From the NCBI RefSeq assembly GCF_002217395.1, contig NZ_MUHD01000034.1:96687-160686 (forward strand): 64,000 nucleotides of DNA, written 5' to 3'. Position 1 is the first letter of the stretch, and the number at the start of each line of letters is the position of its first letter. The stretch comes from Flavobacterium plurextorum. Lineage in GTDB: Bacteria > Bacteroidota > Bacteroidia > Flavobacteriales > Flavobacteriaceae. A program made the position numbers and the translations under genes. A model generated the notes under the pieces. The model ran no database searches. It saw nothing but the letters and a program-made list of their open reading frames with translations, and was not told the DNA's origin. Below, in pieces: positions 1 through 9,699 of the stretch.

Positions 1-46
1 TTTGCTCGACAAATTTTGCCGAAATAATTTTATATAACATTATCAA

Positions 47-2014
47 ATGAGAATATTCATTTTTCTATATCTATTAGTTATACCAGCCTTATTGTTTTCT
101 CAAGAAAAGACTTCTTCAAAAAGTAGTTTAGATATGAATTCAAAATACTCAAGTATAACAGACACTGTTAAAAAGAAAAAGGCTAAAATTGCTAAAATTG
201 ACCAATATCAGATTATTACTCTAGAGCATGATACTACTTATGTAGATACATCATTGACAATAAAAAGTGCCTATAAACAAAACCATCTTCGAAAAGATCT
301 TTTTGGACTGTTGGAGTTCTCAAATATCGGACAGCCTTTAAATGTTTTGCAATATAGTTTAACGAATTTTTCGCCATATCCAGAGATTGGTTTCTCGGCT
401 ATGCACTATAATTATCTGCAGCCAGACGACATTAAATACTATTCTGCAGCGACGCCTTTAACAGAGTTGTTTTTTAATACAACAATAAATAAAGGACAAA
501 ATGTTGATTCATTTATTACTTTGAATACATCAAAAAATCTTAATTTTTCTATTGCATATAGAGGTTTACGTTCAGAAGGAGATTATATAAATCAGTTAGT
601 AAGTTCAGGAAATTTTCGATTTACAACCAGTTATGCAACACCAGAGAGAAGATATGCCTTGAATGCGCATTTTACTTTTCAAGATAATTCAAATGAAGAA
701 AATGGTGGTATTACAACTCCAGAAGATTTTGAGAGTGATAATCCAGATTTTAAAAATCGTCAGAGACTACAAGTTTACTTGACAGATGCAAAATCTTTTT
801 TGAAAGGGAAAAGGTTGTTTTTTGACCACGCTTTTAGAGTGAATCCAAAAAACGGAAATAATAATTTGTATATAAATCATCAGTTTAACTTCGAAAACAA
901 ATTTTTCGAATACAATCAACCTACTGTTCTTTCTACTGTTGACGGACAACAAGTACAGCGTTTTGGAGCTTCATATACAACAAGTGGTATAAATGATCAA
1001 ACTCGTTTTGAAAGATTGTACAATAAAGTTGGAGTGGCTTATGAAAATTCGCTGTTAGGTAAGTTTAATTTTTTTGTTGACGATTATAGGTCAAATTATA
1101 AATACGACCGAATTTTGGTTGATAAATCTGGAGGTGTTGTTCCTGATAATTTGTTTCTTCAGATTAATAATTTTGGTGGACAATATGAATATCAAAAGAA
1201 CAAATGGAATGGGCGATTTTTGTATACAAGATCTATTACGAACCAATCATTATCTGATCTTGATGCGAAATTACGCTATACTTTAAATGAAAAAATTCAG
1301 TTCGATTTTAAATATAGAAATGTAAACAAACTGCCAAACAATAATTATAATTTGTATCAAAGCAGTTATGTAGAGTACAACTGGTCGAATAATTTTAAAA
1401 ACGAAAAAATTAATACACTTGGAGCTAGTGTGCATACGCCTTGGTTAAATGCTGAGGTTCAATATACAGTATTAAATGATCATTTGTATTTTAAAGATGT
1501 TTCGTCGCCGGCTCAAGTATTAGCACAAACACAAATTATAAAGCCAGAGCAGTACGGAAATGCTATTAATTATTTAGAAATTAAAGCAAGCAAGGAATTT
1601 AAATTTGGAAAATTTGCATTAGATAATACTCTATTGTATCAAAAAGTAGATCAATCTGATTTAATTTTAAATGTGCCAGATTTTGTAACAAGAAATACAT
1701 TCTATTATTCAAATCACTTTTTCAAGAAAGCATTATTTGCACAAACAGGAATTGTATTTAATTATTTTACCAAGTTTTATGGTAATGGATATAATCCAGT
1801 AGTTGGAGAGTTCTTTGTTCAGAATAATAAAGAGATTGGAAATTATCCGCTTTTTGACCTTTTTATAGATGCCAGAATTCGTCAGACACGTTTTTATCTA
1901 AAGGCAGAACACATAAATGCTCTTTTTTCAAAAAGCGATTATTATTCAGCACCAAATAACCCATATCGTGATTTTGTAATACGATTTGGTTTAGTTTGGA
2001 ATTTCTTCCAATAA
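47..2014 (+). CDS. Putative outer-membrane beta-barrel porin
   Basis: This is a 655-aa protein with a hydrophobic N-terminal signal peptide (about residues 1-18, ending in FSQ) and a long body rich in alternating aromatic and polar residues, as expected for a beta-barrel. It ends in a strand closing on aromatic residues (VWNFFQ), the usual outer-membrane assembly signal. It matches, from memory, the Bacteroidota 'putative porin' family (Porin_10 type). No plug domain or TonB box is visible, so it is not a TonB-dependent receptor, and no type IX secretion C-terminal domain is seen. The substrate cannot be told. The start ATG directly precedes the signal peptide. It lies about 50 bp upstream of the PLP enzyme and may share its transcript. 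Confidence 0.7.
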   Translation: MRIFIFLYLLVIPALLFSQEKTSSKSSLDMNSKYSSITDTVKKKKAKIAKIDQYQIITLEHDTTYVDTSLTIKSAYKQNHLRKDLFGLLEFSNIGQPLNVLQYSLTNFSPYPEIGFSAMHYNYLQPDDIKYYSAATPLTELFFNTTINKGQNVDSFITLNTSKNLNFSIAYRGLRSEGDYINQLVSSGNFRFTTSYATPERRYALNAHFTFQDNSNEENGGITTPEDFESDNPDFKNRQRLQVYLTDAKSFLKGKRLFFDHAFRVNPKNGNNNLYINHQFNFENKFFEYNQPTVLSTVDGQQVQRFGASYTTSGINDQTRFERLYNKVGVAYENSLLGKFNFFVDDYRSNYKYDRILVDKSGGVVPDNLFLQINNFGGQYEYQKNKWNGRFLYTRSITNQSLSDLDAKLRYTLNEKIQFDFKYRNVNKLPNNNYNLYQSSYVEYNWSNNFKNEKINTLGASVHTPWLNAEVQYTVLNDHLYFKDVSSPAQVLAQTQIIKPEQYGNAINYLEIKASKEFKFGKFALDNTLLYQKVDQSDLILNVPDFVTRNTFYYSNHFFKKALFAQTGIVFNYFTKFYGNGYNPVVGEFFVQNNKEIGNYPLFDLFIDARIRQTRFYLKAEHINALFSKSDYYSAPNNPYRDFVIRFGLVWNFFQ

Positions 2015-2063
2015 AACGGATAAAACATATTTTAAAAATATCTTATATTAAAACTTAAATAAA

Positions 2064-3425
2064 ATGGACTTTTCAAAAAATATTTTAGAAACAATTGGTA
2101 ATACACCATTAGTAAAACTCAACAAGATTGTTGCTGAAATTGATGCATTAGTATTGGCAAAAGTCGAGACCTTTAATCCTGGTAATTCTGTAAAAGACAG
2201 GATGGCTGTAAAAATGATTGAAGATGCAGAGGCAGATGGACGATTAAAACCAGGTGGAACTATTATAGAAGGTACTTCTGGTAATACAGGGATGGGATTA
2301 GCACTTGTTGCTATTATTAAAGGCTATAAATTAATCTGTGTAATATCAGATAAACAGTCTAAAGAAAAAATGGATATTCTTCGCGCAGTTGGAGCAAAAG
2401 TTGTTGTTTGTCCTACAGACGTTGAGCCAACAGATCCTCGCTCGTACTATTCAGTTTCTAAACGTTTGGCTCAAGAAACACCAAATTCGTGGTATGTAAA
2501 TCAATACGATAATTTATCAAATTCATTAGCGCATTATGAGCAGACTGGGCCTGAGATTTGGAAACAAACAGAAGGTAAAATTACTCATTTTGTCGTTGGA
2601 GTTGGAACAGGAGGAACGATTTCTGGAGTTGGAAAATATTTAAAAGAGCAAAATCCAAATATTAAAATTTGGGGAATAGATACTTATGGTTCTGTTTTTA
2701 AAAAATACCATGAAACTGGAATTTTTGATGAAAACGAAATTTACTCTTATATAACTGAAGGAATTGGAGAAGATATTTTACCTAAAAATGTTGACTTTTC
2801 TTTGATTGATGGATTTACAAAAGTAACCGATAAAGATGCAGCAGTTTATACCAGAAAAATTGCACTTGAAGAAGCAATTTTCGTTGGGAATTCTGCTGGA
2901 GCGTGTATAAAAGGCTTGTTGCAGTTAAAAGAACATTTTAAACCAGATGATGTTGTAGTAGTATTATTTCACGATTCTGGAAGCCGTTACGTAGGTAAAA
3001 TGTTTAATGACGACTGGATGCGTGAGCGTGGATTCTTGGAAGAGAATGTTACCAAAGCTGAAGATGTGATTAAAGATCATATCGATAAAGAATTGATAGT
3101 TGTTCGTACTGAAGAGTTGGTTTCTCATGCTATTGAGCGTATGCGTAAATATAAAATTTCGCAGATTCCGGTAGTTGATATAAATGGTTTTGTTGGTTCT
3201 GTTGATGAAACAGATTTATTTAGAAGTTATGTTGCAGATAAAAACGTAGCAGAAAAACCAATTAAAGAAGTAATGGGAAAACCATTTCCAATCGTAAAAT
3301 TAGGAACTCCAATCGAAGAAGTTTCTAAGCTTTTTACAAAAGAAAATGATGCCGTTTTATTAGATTTAGGAAATGGAAATCATCATATCATTACGAAATA
3401 TGATATTATTGGATCTATTAAATAA
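2064..3425 (+). CDS. Cysteine synthase / cystathionine beta-synthase-like PLP enzyme with C-terminal CBS pair
   Basis: This 453-aa enzyme has a fold-type II PLP domain (about residues 1-310). The cofactor lysine is K44 in NSVKDR, the substrate-binding loop is GTSGNTG near 70-76, and a glycine-rich phosphate loop (GVGTGGTISG) follows. Residues about 335-453 form two CBS motifs, which usually bind adenosyl ligands and regulate activity. The layout matches bacterial cystathionine beta-synthase without the haem domain of the human enzyme. It could make cystathionine from serine and homocysteine, or cysteine from O-acetylserine; sequence alone does not decide. A strong terminator follows directly. 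Confidence 0.85.
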   Translation: MDFSKNILETIGNTPLVKLNKIVAEIDALVLAKVETFNPGNSVKDRMAVKMIEDAEADGRLKPGGTIIEGTSGNTGMGLALVAIIKGYKLICVISDKQSKEKMDILRAVGAKVVVCPTDVEPTDPRSYYSVSKRLAQETPNSWYVNQYDNLSNSLAHYEQTGPEIWKQTEGKITHFVVGVGTGGTISGVGKYLKEQNPNIKIWGIDTYGSVFKKYHETGIFDENEIYSYITEGIGEDILPKNVDFSLIDGFTKVTDKDAAVYTRKIALEEAIFVGNSAGACIKGLLQLKEHFKPDDVVVVLFHDSGSRYVGKMFNDDWMRERGFLEENVTKAEDVIKDHIDKELIVVRTEELVSHAIERMRKYKISQIPVVDINGFVGSVDETDLFRSYVADKNVAEKPIKEVMGKPFPIVKLGTPIEEVSKLFTKENDAVLLDLGNGNHHIITKYDIIGSIK

Positions 3426-3444
3426 AGCAAATTAATACTTTTAT

Positions 3445-3490
3445 AAATCCATAAATCTGCTTGTTAAAGACAGATTTATGGATTTTTTTA
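3445..3490 (+). terminator. Rho-independent terminator after the PLP enzyme
   Basis: A perfect 15-bp stem (3445-3459 with 3471-3485) encloses an 11-nt loop and runs into a T-rich tract. It lies 20 bp after the stop codon of the PLP enzyme and before the exonuclease gene. Confidence 0.9.
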
Positions 3491-3509
3491 TCCTTTTAAA
3501 ATTTTTAGA

Positions 3510-3992
3510 ATGAACTTTACTGCAATTGATTTTGAAACAGCAACGGGTTATCATCCGTGTTCTGTGGGAATTGTTACTGTCGAAAATGGAATTATTGTAG
3601 ATGAATTTGTTACCCTAATAAAACCGCCAAATAACGAATATAATCCATTTACGATCCGAGTTCATGGTATTTATCCTAGAGATACTATTAATTCAAAATC
3701 ATTTTTGCAGATTTATCCAGAGATAGAAAAAAGATTAAAAAACAGAGTTGTTGTGGCTCATAACGAAAGCTTCGATCGTAATGTTTTAGTGAAGTCAATG
3801 TTGCTTTATGGATTAAATTATGAAGATTTAAATATCGCTTCTAAGTGGGAATGCACGGTTAAGATTTATAAAGCAAAAGGTTTAAAACCAACAAAACTAA
3901 GCGACTGCTGTAGGGAAATGAAAATACAACTTAATCATCATGAGGCGTTGTCAGATGCACGAGCTTGCGCAAAATTGTATATGCTTCGATAA
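3510..3992 (+). CDS. DEDDh 3'-5' exonuclease (DnaQ-like)
   Basis: This 160-aa single-domain protein has the DEDDh exonuclease motifs: D7 and E9 in the first motif (IDFET), D89 in HNESFD, and H144 with D149 in the last (HHEALSDA). It resembles the epsilon subunit of DNA polymerase III but lacks any C-terminal polymerase-binding tail, so it is probably a free-standing exonuclease acting in repair or RNA/DNA trimming. The preceding terminator indicates its own transcription. The substrate is not deducible. Confidence 0.85.
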   Translation: MNFTAIDFETATGYHPCSVGIVTVENGIIVDEFVTLIKPPNNEYNPFTIRVHGIYPRDTINSKSFLQIYPEIEKRLKNRVVVAHNESFDRNVLVKSMLLYGLNYEDLNIASKWECTVKIYKAKGLKPTKLSDCCREMKIQLNHHEALSDARACAKLYMLR

Positions 3993-4067
3993 AAACATTT
4001 ATATTTTGTAAGAATAATAGTAAAAATTGTTTATTTTTAGTTTTTTATTTTAATTAAAAATCTAAAA

Positions 4068-5336
4068 ATGAAAGAAGATTTTCTTCATTACCTCTGGAAA
4101 TATAAGAAGTTTGATACTGTGAACTTACAAACAGTTCAAGGTGAATTGGTTACGATTATTAAAACGGGTGACTATTTGCAGTGTTCTGGACCTGATTTTT
4201 TTAACGCTCATATTAAAATTGGAGATCAAAAATGGGCAGGAAATGTAGAAATTCATTTAAAATCATCAGACTGGTATTTGCATAATCATGAGAATGATTC
4301 AGCTTATGAAAATGTGATTCTACACGTAGTTTGGGAAAATGATACCGCAATTTTTAGAGAAAATAATTCTGAAATTCCAGTTTTGGTTCTCAAAGATTAT
4401 GTGAAAGTGGAAGTCGTTGCAAATTATCAAAACTTGTTTTCTACCAAAACTTGGATTTCTTGTGAAAAACAGATAAATGAAATTGATAAATTTGTTTTTA
4501 AAAATTGGCAGGAAAGATTGTTTTTTGAGCGATTGGAGCGTAAATCTGAACTTGTTTATAAACTTTTAGACGGATTTAATCAAGATTGGGAAGCTGTTTT
4601 ATTCTGCTTATTGGCTAAGAATTTCGGCTTAAATACAAATGGTTCTGCTTTCTTGCAGATAGCGAAATCAATTCCTTTTTCAATTATTAGAAAAGAAAGT
4701 TTTGAGGCAGAAAATTTAGAATCACTGTTTTTTGGGACAGCCAATTTATTGAACGAGGAGAAAGAGGATGAGTATTTTAAAGATCTAAAATTTAGATTTT
4801 TTTACCTTCTGCATAAATACCAATTAGAAAGATCTTACAGTGATCCTCTTCAATTTTTTAAGCATAGGCCAGATAATTTTCCAACAATTAGACTTTCACA
4901 GTTGGCTGTGTTATATCATAAGCAACAGAACTTATTTTCGAAGATCATTAGATTAAAATCAGTTAAAGATGTTTACAAAATACTGAGTGTTTCTGCAGGT
5001 TCTTACTGGAAAAGTCATTATCAGTTTGACAAAGAAAGTCCGAAAAAAGAAAAAACATTATCGAAGTCTTTTCTTGATTTAGTAATCATCAATACTATTA
5101 TTCCAATTCAGTTTGCTTATTCAAAAATAATTGGAGAATCTATTTCCGAAGACTTGATTAACTTTATGAATGAAGTCTCTCCAGAAAAGAACTCAATAAT
5201 AGAAAAATTCACTTCTTTTAGTGTTAAATCAATAAATGCATTCGAAACTCAGACTTTATTGGAGCTTAAGAATGAGTATTGTAATAAAAAAGCTTGCTTG
5301 AAATGTGCAGTTGGAATGGAGTTATTAAAAAAATAA
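4068..5336 (+). CDS. DUF2851 family protein
   Basis: This 422-aa soluble protein matches the DUF2851 family, common in Bacteroidota and of unknown function. Its N-terminus contains the typical block GPDFFNAHIKIG and a following GNVEIHLKSSDW segment. The C-terminus carries a cysteine cluster (C405, C410, C413) that could bind metal. No signal peptide or membrane segment is seen. The family name rests on recalled sequence similarity. Confidence 0.8.
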   Translation: MKEDFLHYLWKYKKFDTVNLQTVQGELVTIIKTGDYLQCSGPDFFNAHIKIGDQKWAGNVEIHLKSSDWYLHNHENDSAYENVILHVVWENDTAIFRENNSEIPVLVLKDYVKVEVVANYQNLFSTKTWISCEKQINEIDKFVFKNWQERLFFERLERKSELVYKLLDGFNQDWEAVLFCLLAKNFGLNTNGSAFLQIAKSIPFSIIRKESFEAENLESLFFGTANLLNEEKEDEYFKDLKFRFFYLLHKYQLERSYSDPLQFFKHRPDNFPTIRLSQLAVLYHKQQNLFSKIIRLKSVKDVYKILSVSAGSYWKSHYQFDKESPKKEKTLSKSFLDLVIINTIIPIQFAYSKIIGESISEDLINFMNEVSPEKNSIIEKFTSFSVKSINAFETQTLLELKNEYCNKKACLKCAVGMELLKK

Positions 5337-5438
5337 TTGGATAAATTAAACAATTAGAAAATGAGCAATTGGATAATTTGTATTTTTGTAAACTAAAATT
5401 CATCCTAAGATAATTACTAGGATAAAAAAAAACTAAAA

Positions 5439-5666
5439 ATGTCGGCTATTTTAAAATTAAAATTCTTTTTCGAAAAATATGGTTTTCATGTGTCGTCAAG
5501 ACTAGCGGACAAACTTGGGATGCGTGTAACAAGTGTGAGGTTATTTTTTATTTACATCTCTTTTGTTACTGCAGGTTTGGGTTTTGGAGTTTATCTAACC
5601 TTGGCTTTTTGGATTCGATTAAAGGATTTAATACGTGCGAAAAGAACTTCGGTCTTTGATTTGTAA
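5439..5666 (+). CDS. PspC domain small membrane protein
   Basis: This 75-aa protein fits a single PspC domain: an amphipathic N-terminal segment, the LADKLGMRVTSVRLFFI core and a hydrophobic helix (about residues 36-58). PspC proteins act at the inner membrane in the phage-shock envelope-stress response or as small regulators. No PspA or PspB is nearby, so this is a stand-alone copy. A TATTTTTG -7 box lies at 5381-5388, about 50 bp before the start. Confidence 0.75.
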   Translation: MSAILKLKFFFEKYGFHVSSRLADKLGMRVTSVRLFFIYISFVTAGLGFGVYLTLAFWIRLKDLIRAKRTSVFDL

Positions 5667-5680
5667 TTTATAGTAAGCAT

Positions 5681-5725
5681 AAAAAAAAGGATCTTAAAGT
5701 GGTTAAAGCTTTAAGATCCTTTTTT
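5681..5725. terminator. Bidirectional terminator between PspC gene and permease
   Basis: A long hairpin (AAAAGGATCTTAAAG paired with CTTTAAGATCCTTTT) lies between convergent genes. It has a T-run on each strand, so it can end transcription from both sides. Confidence 0.85.
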
Positions 5726-5742
5726 TGTTTATATGTCCAGAA

Positions 5743-7194
5743 TTATTTTTCTGGATTATTTAATTTACTGTTTTTCTTACCATACATAAAGTATATTAAG
5801 ACACCTAAAGCCATCCAGATAACTAGTCGTGCCCAGCTTTCGTTTGGTAAAGAATACATCAATGCTAAACAAATTAGGATTCCTGCAATTGGTACAAAAG
5901 GAACTAAAGGAGTTCTAAATGATCTAGGTGCGTCAGGCATTTTATAACGCATTACCATAACTCCAATACATACAAGAACAAACGCTAACAAAGTTCCAAT
6001 ACTTACCATGTGTCCTAAGTCACTTACAGGAACTAGCCCAGCAAATAAACTTACGAATACTAAAAAGAAAACATTAGTTTTCCAAGGTGTGCGGAATTTT
6101 GAATGTATTTCACTAAAGAAAGAAGGTAATAAACCATCTTTACTCATAGTATAAAACACACGGCTTTGTCCCATAAGCATTACTAGGATTACTGAAGTGT
6201 ATCCAGCTAAAATTGCAATGATTAAACCTGTTTGTAAAAAATCATATCCTGTAACAGCAAATGCAGTAGCAGCAGGTTTTGCATCTCCAGCAAATTTGTA
6301 GTAAGGTACAAGTCCTGTCATTACGTGAGCAAATAATACATATAATATTGTACAGATTACTAAAGATCCTAAGATACCAATCGGCATTCCTTTTTGAGGG
6401 TTTTTAGCTTCTTGAGCGGCAGTTGATACAGCATCAAAACCAATAAAAGCAAAAAATACAGTTGCTGCACCAGTTGCAATTCCTGACCATCCAAACTCTC
6501 CAAAAACTCCTGTGTTTTTAGGGATATATGGAGTGTAGTTACTAGTATCAATAAATTTCCATCCTAAAACAATAAAAACGATAACTACAGCCACTTTTAC
6601 AACAACTAATACATTGTTGATAGTTGCAGACTCTTTTGTTCCTTTAATTAATAATAATGAAAGCAGCGAAACAATGAATATAGCTGGCAAGTTTACGATT
6701 CCACCTTCAATTACAGTACCATTACTAAGTGTTAAAGTTTCCCATGGAGAACAAATCAAGTCAGGAGGAAGATGAATGTTGAATTTTGCTAATAACTCTA
6801 ATAAGTATCTAGACCAACTAACACCTACTGTAGCGGCTCCTAAAGCATACTCTAAAACTAAATCCCAACCAATAATCCAAGCCATGAATTCTCCCATTGT
6901 AGCGTAAGAATAAGTGTAGGCACTACCTGCAACAGGTATCATAGAAGCAAATTCGGCATAACAAAGTCCTGCAAAACCACAACCTATAGCGGCTAATATA
7001 AATGAGATAGTTACAGCTGGTCCGGCATGTTCTGCAGCGGCAATTCCGGTTAAGGAGAATAGCCCGGCTCCAATGATGGCGCCAACTCCAAGTGCAACAA
7101 GCGAACGTGAAGATAAGGTTCTTTTTAGTCCTTTTTCAGATTCGGATGCTTCACCGAGCAGTACCGAAAGAGGTTTAGTTTTCCAAATTGACAT
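5743..7194 (-). CDS. APC-family amino acid permease
   Basis: This 483-aa integral membrane protein has about 12 hydrophobic helices. The first carries the glycine-rich APC motif (GAIIGAGLFSLTG), which forms the unwound substrate-binding segment. It is closest, from memory, to cationic amino acid transporters of the YfnA/CAT type. It should import amino acids with protons at the inner membrane; the exact substrate is unknown. It is monocistronic, transcribed towards the PspC gene, with a promoter box at 7227-7234. Confidence 0.85.
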   Translation of the reverse strand: MSIWKTKPLSVLLGEASESEKGLKRTLSSRSLVALGVGAIIGAGLFSLTGIAAAEHAGPAVTISFILAAIGCGFAGLCYAEFASMIPVAGSAYTYSYATMGEFMAWIIGWDLVLEYALGAATVGVSWSRYLLELLAKFNIHLPPDLICSPWETLTLSNGTVIEGGIVNLPAIFIVSLLSLLLIKGTKESATINNVLVVVKVAVVIVFIVLGWKFIDTSNYTPYIPKNTGVFGEFGWSGIATGAATVFFAFIGFDAVSTAAQEAKNPQKGMPIGILGSLVICTILYVLFAHVMTGLVPYYKFAGDAKPAATAFAVTGYDFLQTGLIIAILAGYTSVILVMLMGQSRVFYTMSKDGLLPSFFSEIHSKFRTPWKTNVFFLVFVSLFAGLVPVSDLGHMVSIGTLLAFVLVCIGVMVMRYKMPDAPRSFRTPLVPFVPIAGILICLALMYSLPNESWARLVIWMALGVLIYFMYGKKNSKLNNPEK

Positions 7195-7226
7195 ACTATA
7201 ATATTGGTTTATTTGTTATTAAGCTC

Positions 7227-7234
7227 CAAATGTA
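7227..7234 (-). promoter_or_regulatory. -7 box of the permease promoter
   Basis: TACATTTG on the minus strand fits the Bacteroidota -7 consensus and lies about 33 bp upstream of the permease start. A TTG lies 23 bp further upstream (7258-7260), slightly far for the -33 element. Confidence 0.6.
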
Positions 7235-7468
7235 TCGTTTTTTGTAAAAAATAAAAACAATTATCATGTTTTAAGTTATAAAATATTTAAAATTTTAAAG
7301 AAACACTCGGTAAAGCCTTATGACAAGCTGACAATCATTAAATTAATTGAGAGAAATTTGCGGAATGTATAATTCTGACAAAAGTTAAATTTTAATGTAT
7401 TTTCTTGTTAAGTTTAAAGGTTTTCTTGTATTTTAGACCCTTTATTAATAGAATAATCTATACCAGCA

Positions 7469-8356
7469 ATGAGTTTTAAGAAGATTAAGATGCATTTTAA
7501 GTTTACCAGCCAACAACGAACTGGTATTTTTTTATTATTTGTTGTCATAATTATTTTGCAGCTTTTTTATTTCTTTTTTGATTTTAATAAATCAGAAGTT
7601 TTTTTTGGTGAAGAAAAACAATGGATGTCACTGCAAAAAGATATAGATGTGGTCAGAATGGAAAAACTAAACGAAAAAGCAAAAGTATATACATTTAATC
7701 CAAATTTTATTTCAGATTATAAAGGTTATAAGCTTGGCATGTCAGTTCAAGAAATTGATAGATTGTTGGCTTTTCGAAAAGAGAACAAATATGTGAACTC
7801 TGCAGAAGAGTTTCAAGAAGTGACACATATTTCTGATTCGCTTTTAAAAACAATTTCTCCATTGTTTAAATTTCCCGATTGGACACAGAAAAAGAATGAG
7901 TTTAAAATAGAGAAAAAAGAATATCCTTCGAAAATGTCTTTTAGTAAAGTGAATATCGCACTTGCAGATATTAATACAGCCAGTCAGGAAGATTTGATAA
8001 AAGTATATGGTATTGGTGAAGCTTTATCGTTAAGAATATTAAAGCAAAAAGAAATTTTAGGAGGTTTTGTCTCTATGGAGCAGATGGAAGATGTTTGGGG
8101 GCTTTCATCTGAGGTGATAGTTGAATTAAACCGACGATTTAAAGCCGTCATCCCTTCAGGTTTTAAAAAGATAGCGATTAATGATGCTTCCTTAAAAGAA
8201 TTATCTCAGTTTTCATATTTTAAATATTCTCTTGCAAAACAAATTGTAACTTATAGAAGCATGAACGGAAATTTTAATAATATTGAGGAATTATCAAAAA
8301 TTAAAGGTTTTCCTGTTGAAAAAGCAAAAATAATTAGTTTATATTTGGAGTTCTAA
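7469..8356 (+). CDS. ComEA-like helix-hairpin-helix protein
   Basis: This 295-aa protein has one N-terminal membrane anchor (about residues 18-38). Three helix-hairpin-helix regions follow, around residues 70-135, 165-230 and 240-295, including the ComEA-type signatures INTASQEDL..GIG and NDASLKEL. HhH domains bind DNA without sequence specificity, and ComEA acts in DNA uptake at the cell surface. Whether this longer protein serves natural transformation is inference. It lies 14 bp ahead of the acyl-CoA dehydrogenase gene and probably shares a transcript. Confidence 0.75.
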   Translation: MSFKKIKMHFKFTSQQRTGIFLLFVVIIILQLFYFFFDFNKSEVFFGEEKQWMSLQKDIDVVRMEKLNEKAKVYTFNPNFISDYKGYKLGMSVQEIDRLLAFRKENKYVNSAEEFQEVTHISDSLLKTISPLFKFPDWTQKKNEFKIEKKEYPSKMSFSKVNIALADINTASQEDLIKVYGIGEALSLRILKQKEILGGFVSMEQMEDVWGLSSEVIVELNRRFKAVIPSGFKKIAINDASLKELSQFSYFKYSLAKQIVTYRSMNGNFNNIEELSKIKGFPVEKAKIISLYLEF

Positions 8357-8370
8357 AAAGATAGTAAACA

Positions 8371-9513
8371 ATGAATTTTGATTATAACGAGACGCAGTCG
8401 ATGATTGCGCAATCTATAAAAGATTTTGCCGAAAAGAATATAAAGCCATTTATAATGGAGTGGGATGAAGCTCAGATTTTTCCAATTGATTTGTTTAAGA
8501 AACTTGGAGAAATGGGGTTTATGGGGGTTTTAGTACCTGAAGAATACGGAGGATCTGGATTAGGTTATCATGAATACATTACAGTAGTTGAAGAGATATC
8601 AAAAGTTGATCCTTCAATAGGTTTGTCGGTTGCGGCTCATAATTCGTTATGTACAAATCATATTTTGACTTTTGGAAATGAAGAGCAAAAGAAAAAGTTT
8701 TTGCCAAAGCTGGCAACAGCTGAATTTATTGGTGCATGGGGATTAACAGAGCATAATACTGGTTCTGATGCCGGAGGTATGAATACAACAGCCGTTAGAG
8801 ATGGGGATTCTTGGATTGTAAATGGTGCGAAAAATTTCATTACTCATGGTATATCGGGAGATGTAGCGGTTGTTATTGTTCGAACAGGTGAAAAAGGAGA
8901 TTCTAAAGGAATGACTGCTTTTGTGTTTGAAAAAGGAATGCCTGGTTTTTCTTCAGGTAAAAAAGAAAATAAATTAGGAATGCGTGCAAGTGAAACCGCT
9001 GAATTGGTTTTTGATAATTGCCGTGTGCCGGATTCAAATAGATTAGGAGAAGTAGGTGAAGGATTTGTTCAGGCAATGAAAATTTTAGACGGAGGAAGGA
9101 TTTCAATAGGAGCTTTGTCTTTAGGTATCGCAAAAGGAGCGTATGAAGCGGCTTTGAAATATTCGAAAGAAAGATATCAGTTTGGACAGCCAATTAGCAG
9201 TTTCCAAGGTATTTCATTTAAATTAGCGGATATGGCAACTGAAATTGAAGCTTCAGAATTATTGTTGCATAAAGCGGCTTATTTGAAACAACAGCATAAA
9301 CCCGTTACCACATTAGGTGCCATGGCAAAAATGTATGCATCAGAAGCCTGTGTGAGGATTGCAAATGACGCAGTCCAAATTCATGGCGGTTATGGTTATA
9401 CCAAAGATTTTCCTGTAGAAAAATTTTATAGAGATTCAAAATTGTGTACAATAGGAGAAGGAACTACCGAAATTCAGAAAGTAGTTATCTCAAGAAATTT
9501 GTTAAGAGAATAG
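8371..9513 (+). CDS. Acyl-CoA dehydrogenase
   Basis: This 380-aa FAD flavoenzyme oxidises acyl-CoA to 2-enoyl-CoA. It shows the family signatures WGLTEHNTGSDAG (flavin and substrate binding) and QIHGGYGYTKDFPVEKFYRD near the C-terminus. The catalytic base is E363 in IGEGTTEIQ, at the position used by short- and medium-chain enzymes. Length is normal for the family. The role may be fatty acid or branched-chain amino acid breakdown; chain length preference is not visible. Confidence 0.9.
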   Translation: MNFDYNETQSMIAQSIKDFAEKNIKPFIMEWDEAQIFPIDLFKKLGEMGFMGVLVPEEYGGSGLGYHEYITVVEEISKVDPSIGLSVAAHNSLCTNHILTFGNEEQKKKFLPKLATAEFIGAWGLTEHNTGSDAGGMNTTAVRDGDSWIVNGAKNFITHGISGDVAVVIVRTGEKGDSKGMTAFVFEKGMPGFSSGKKENKLGMRASETAELVFDNCRVPDSNRLGEVGEGFVQAMKILDGGRISIGALSLGIAKGAYEAALKYSKERYQFGQPISSFQGISFKLADMATEIEASELLLHKAAYLKQQHKPVTTLGAMAKMYASEACVRIANDAVQIHGGYGYTKDFPVEKFYRDSKLCTIGEGTTEIQKVVISRNLLRE

Positions 9514-9662
9514 ATTTTAGGAATTTTAGAAAGGAAATTAGATTTAGATGTTAAGTGGTTCACATTTCACTTTGTCTATAGTGTATCTCGCCTTTTGCAT
9601 CTTTAAGTATTTTGCTTTAAAAATTATTTAAAATTTATGGCTCATAATTAATAATTAATTTT

Positions 9663-9670
9663 TACATTTG
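9663..9670 (+). promoter_or_regulatory. -7 box of the rpsU promoter
   Basis: TACATTTG fits the Bacteroidota -7 consensus. It lies 29 bp before the rpsU start, giving a short leader that contains the Shine-Dalgarno sequence. No clear TTG -33 element is seen. Confidence 0.7.
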
Positions 9671-9683
9671 CAGCCTTAACGAG

Positions 9684-9689
9684 AGGAGG
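9684..9689 (+). promoter_or_regulatory. Strong Shine-Dalgarno of rpsU
   Basis: AGGAGG, within the purine-rich GAGAGGAGG, lies 10 nt before the rpsU ATG. It stands out because the other genes here have A-rich leaders without such a motif. In F. johnsoniae, bS21 helps hide the anti-Shine-Dalgarno of 16S rRNA, and ribosomes lacking bS21 favour the rpsU message. This site fits that autoregulation. Confidence 0.85.
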
Positions 9690-9699
9690 TGTCAATATT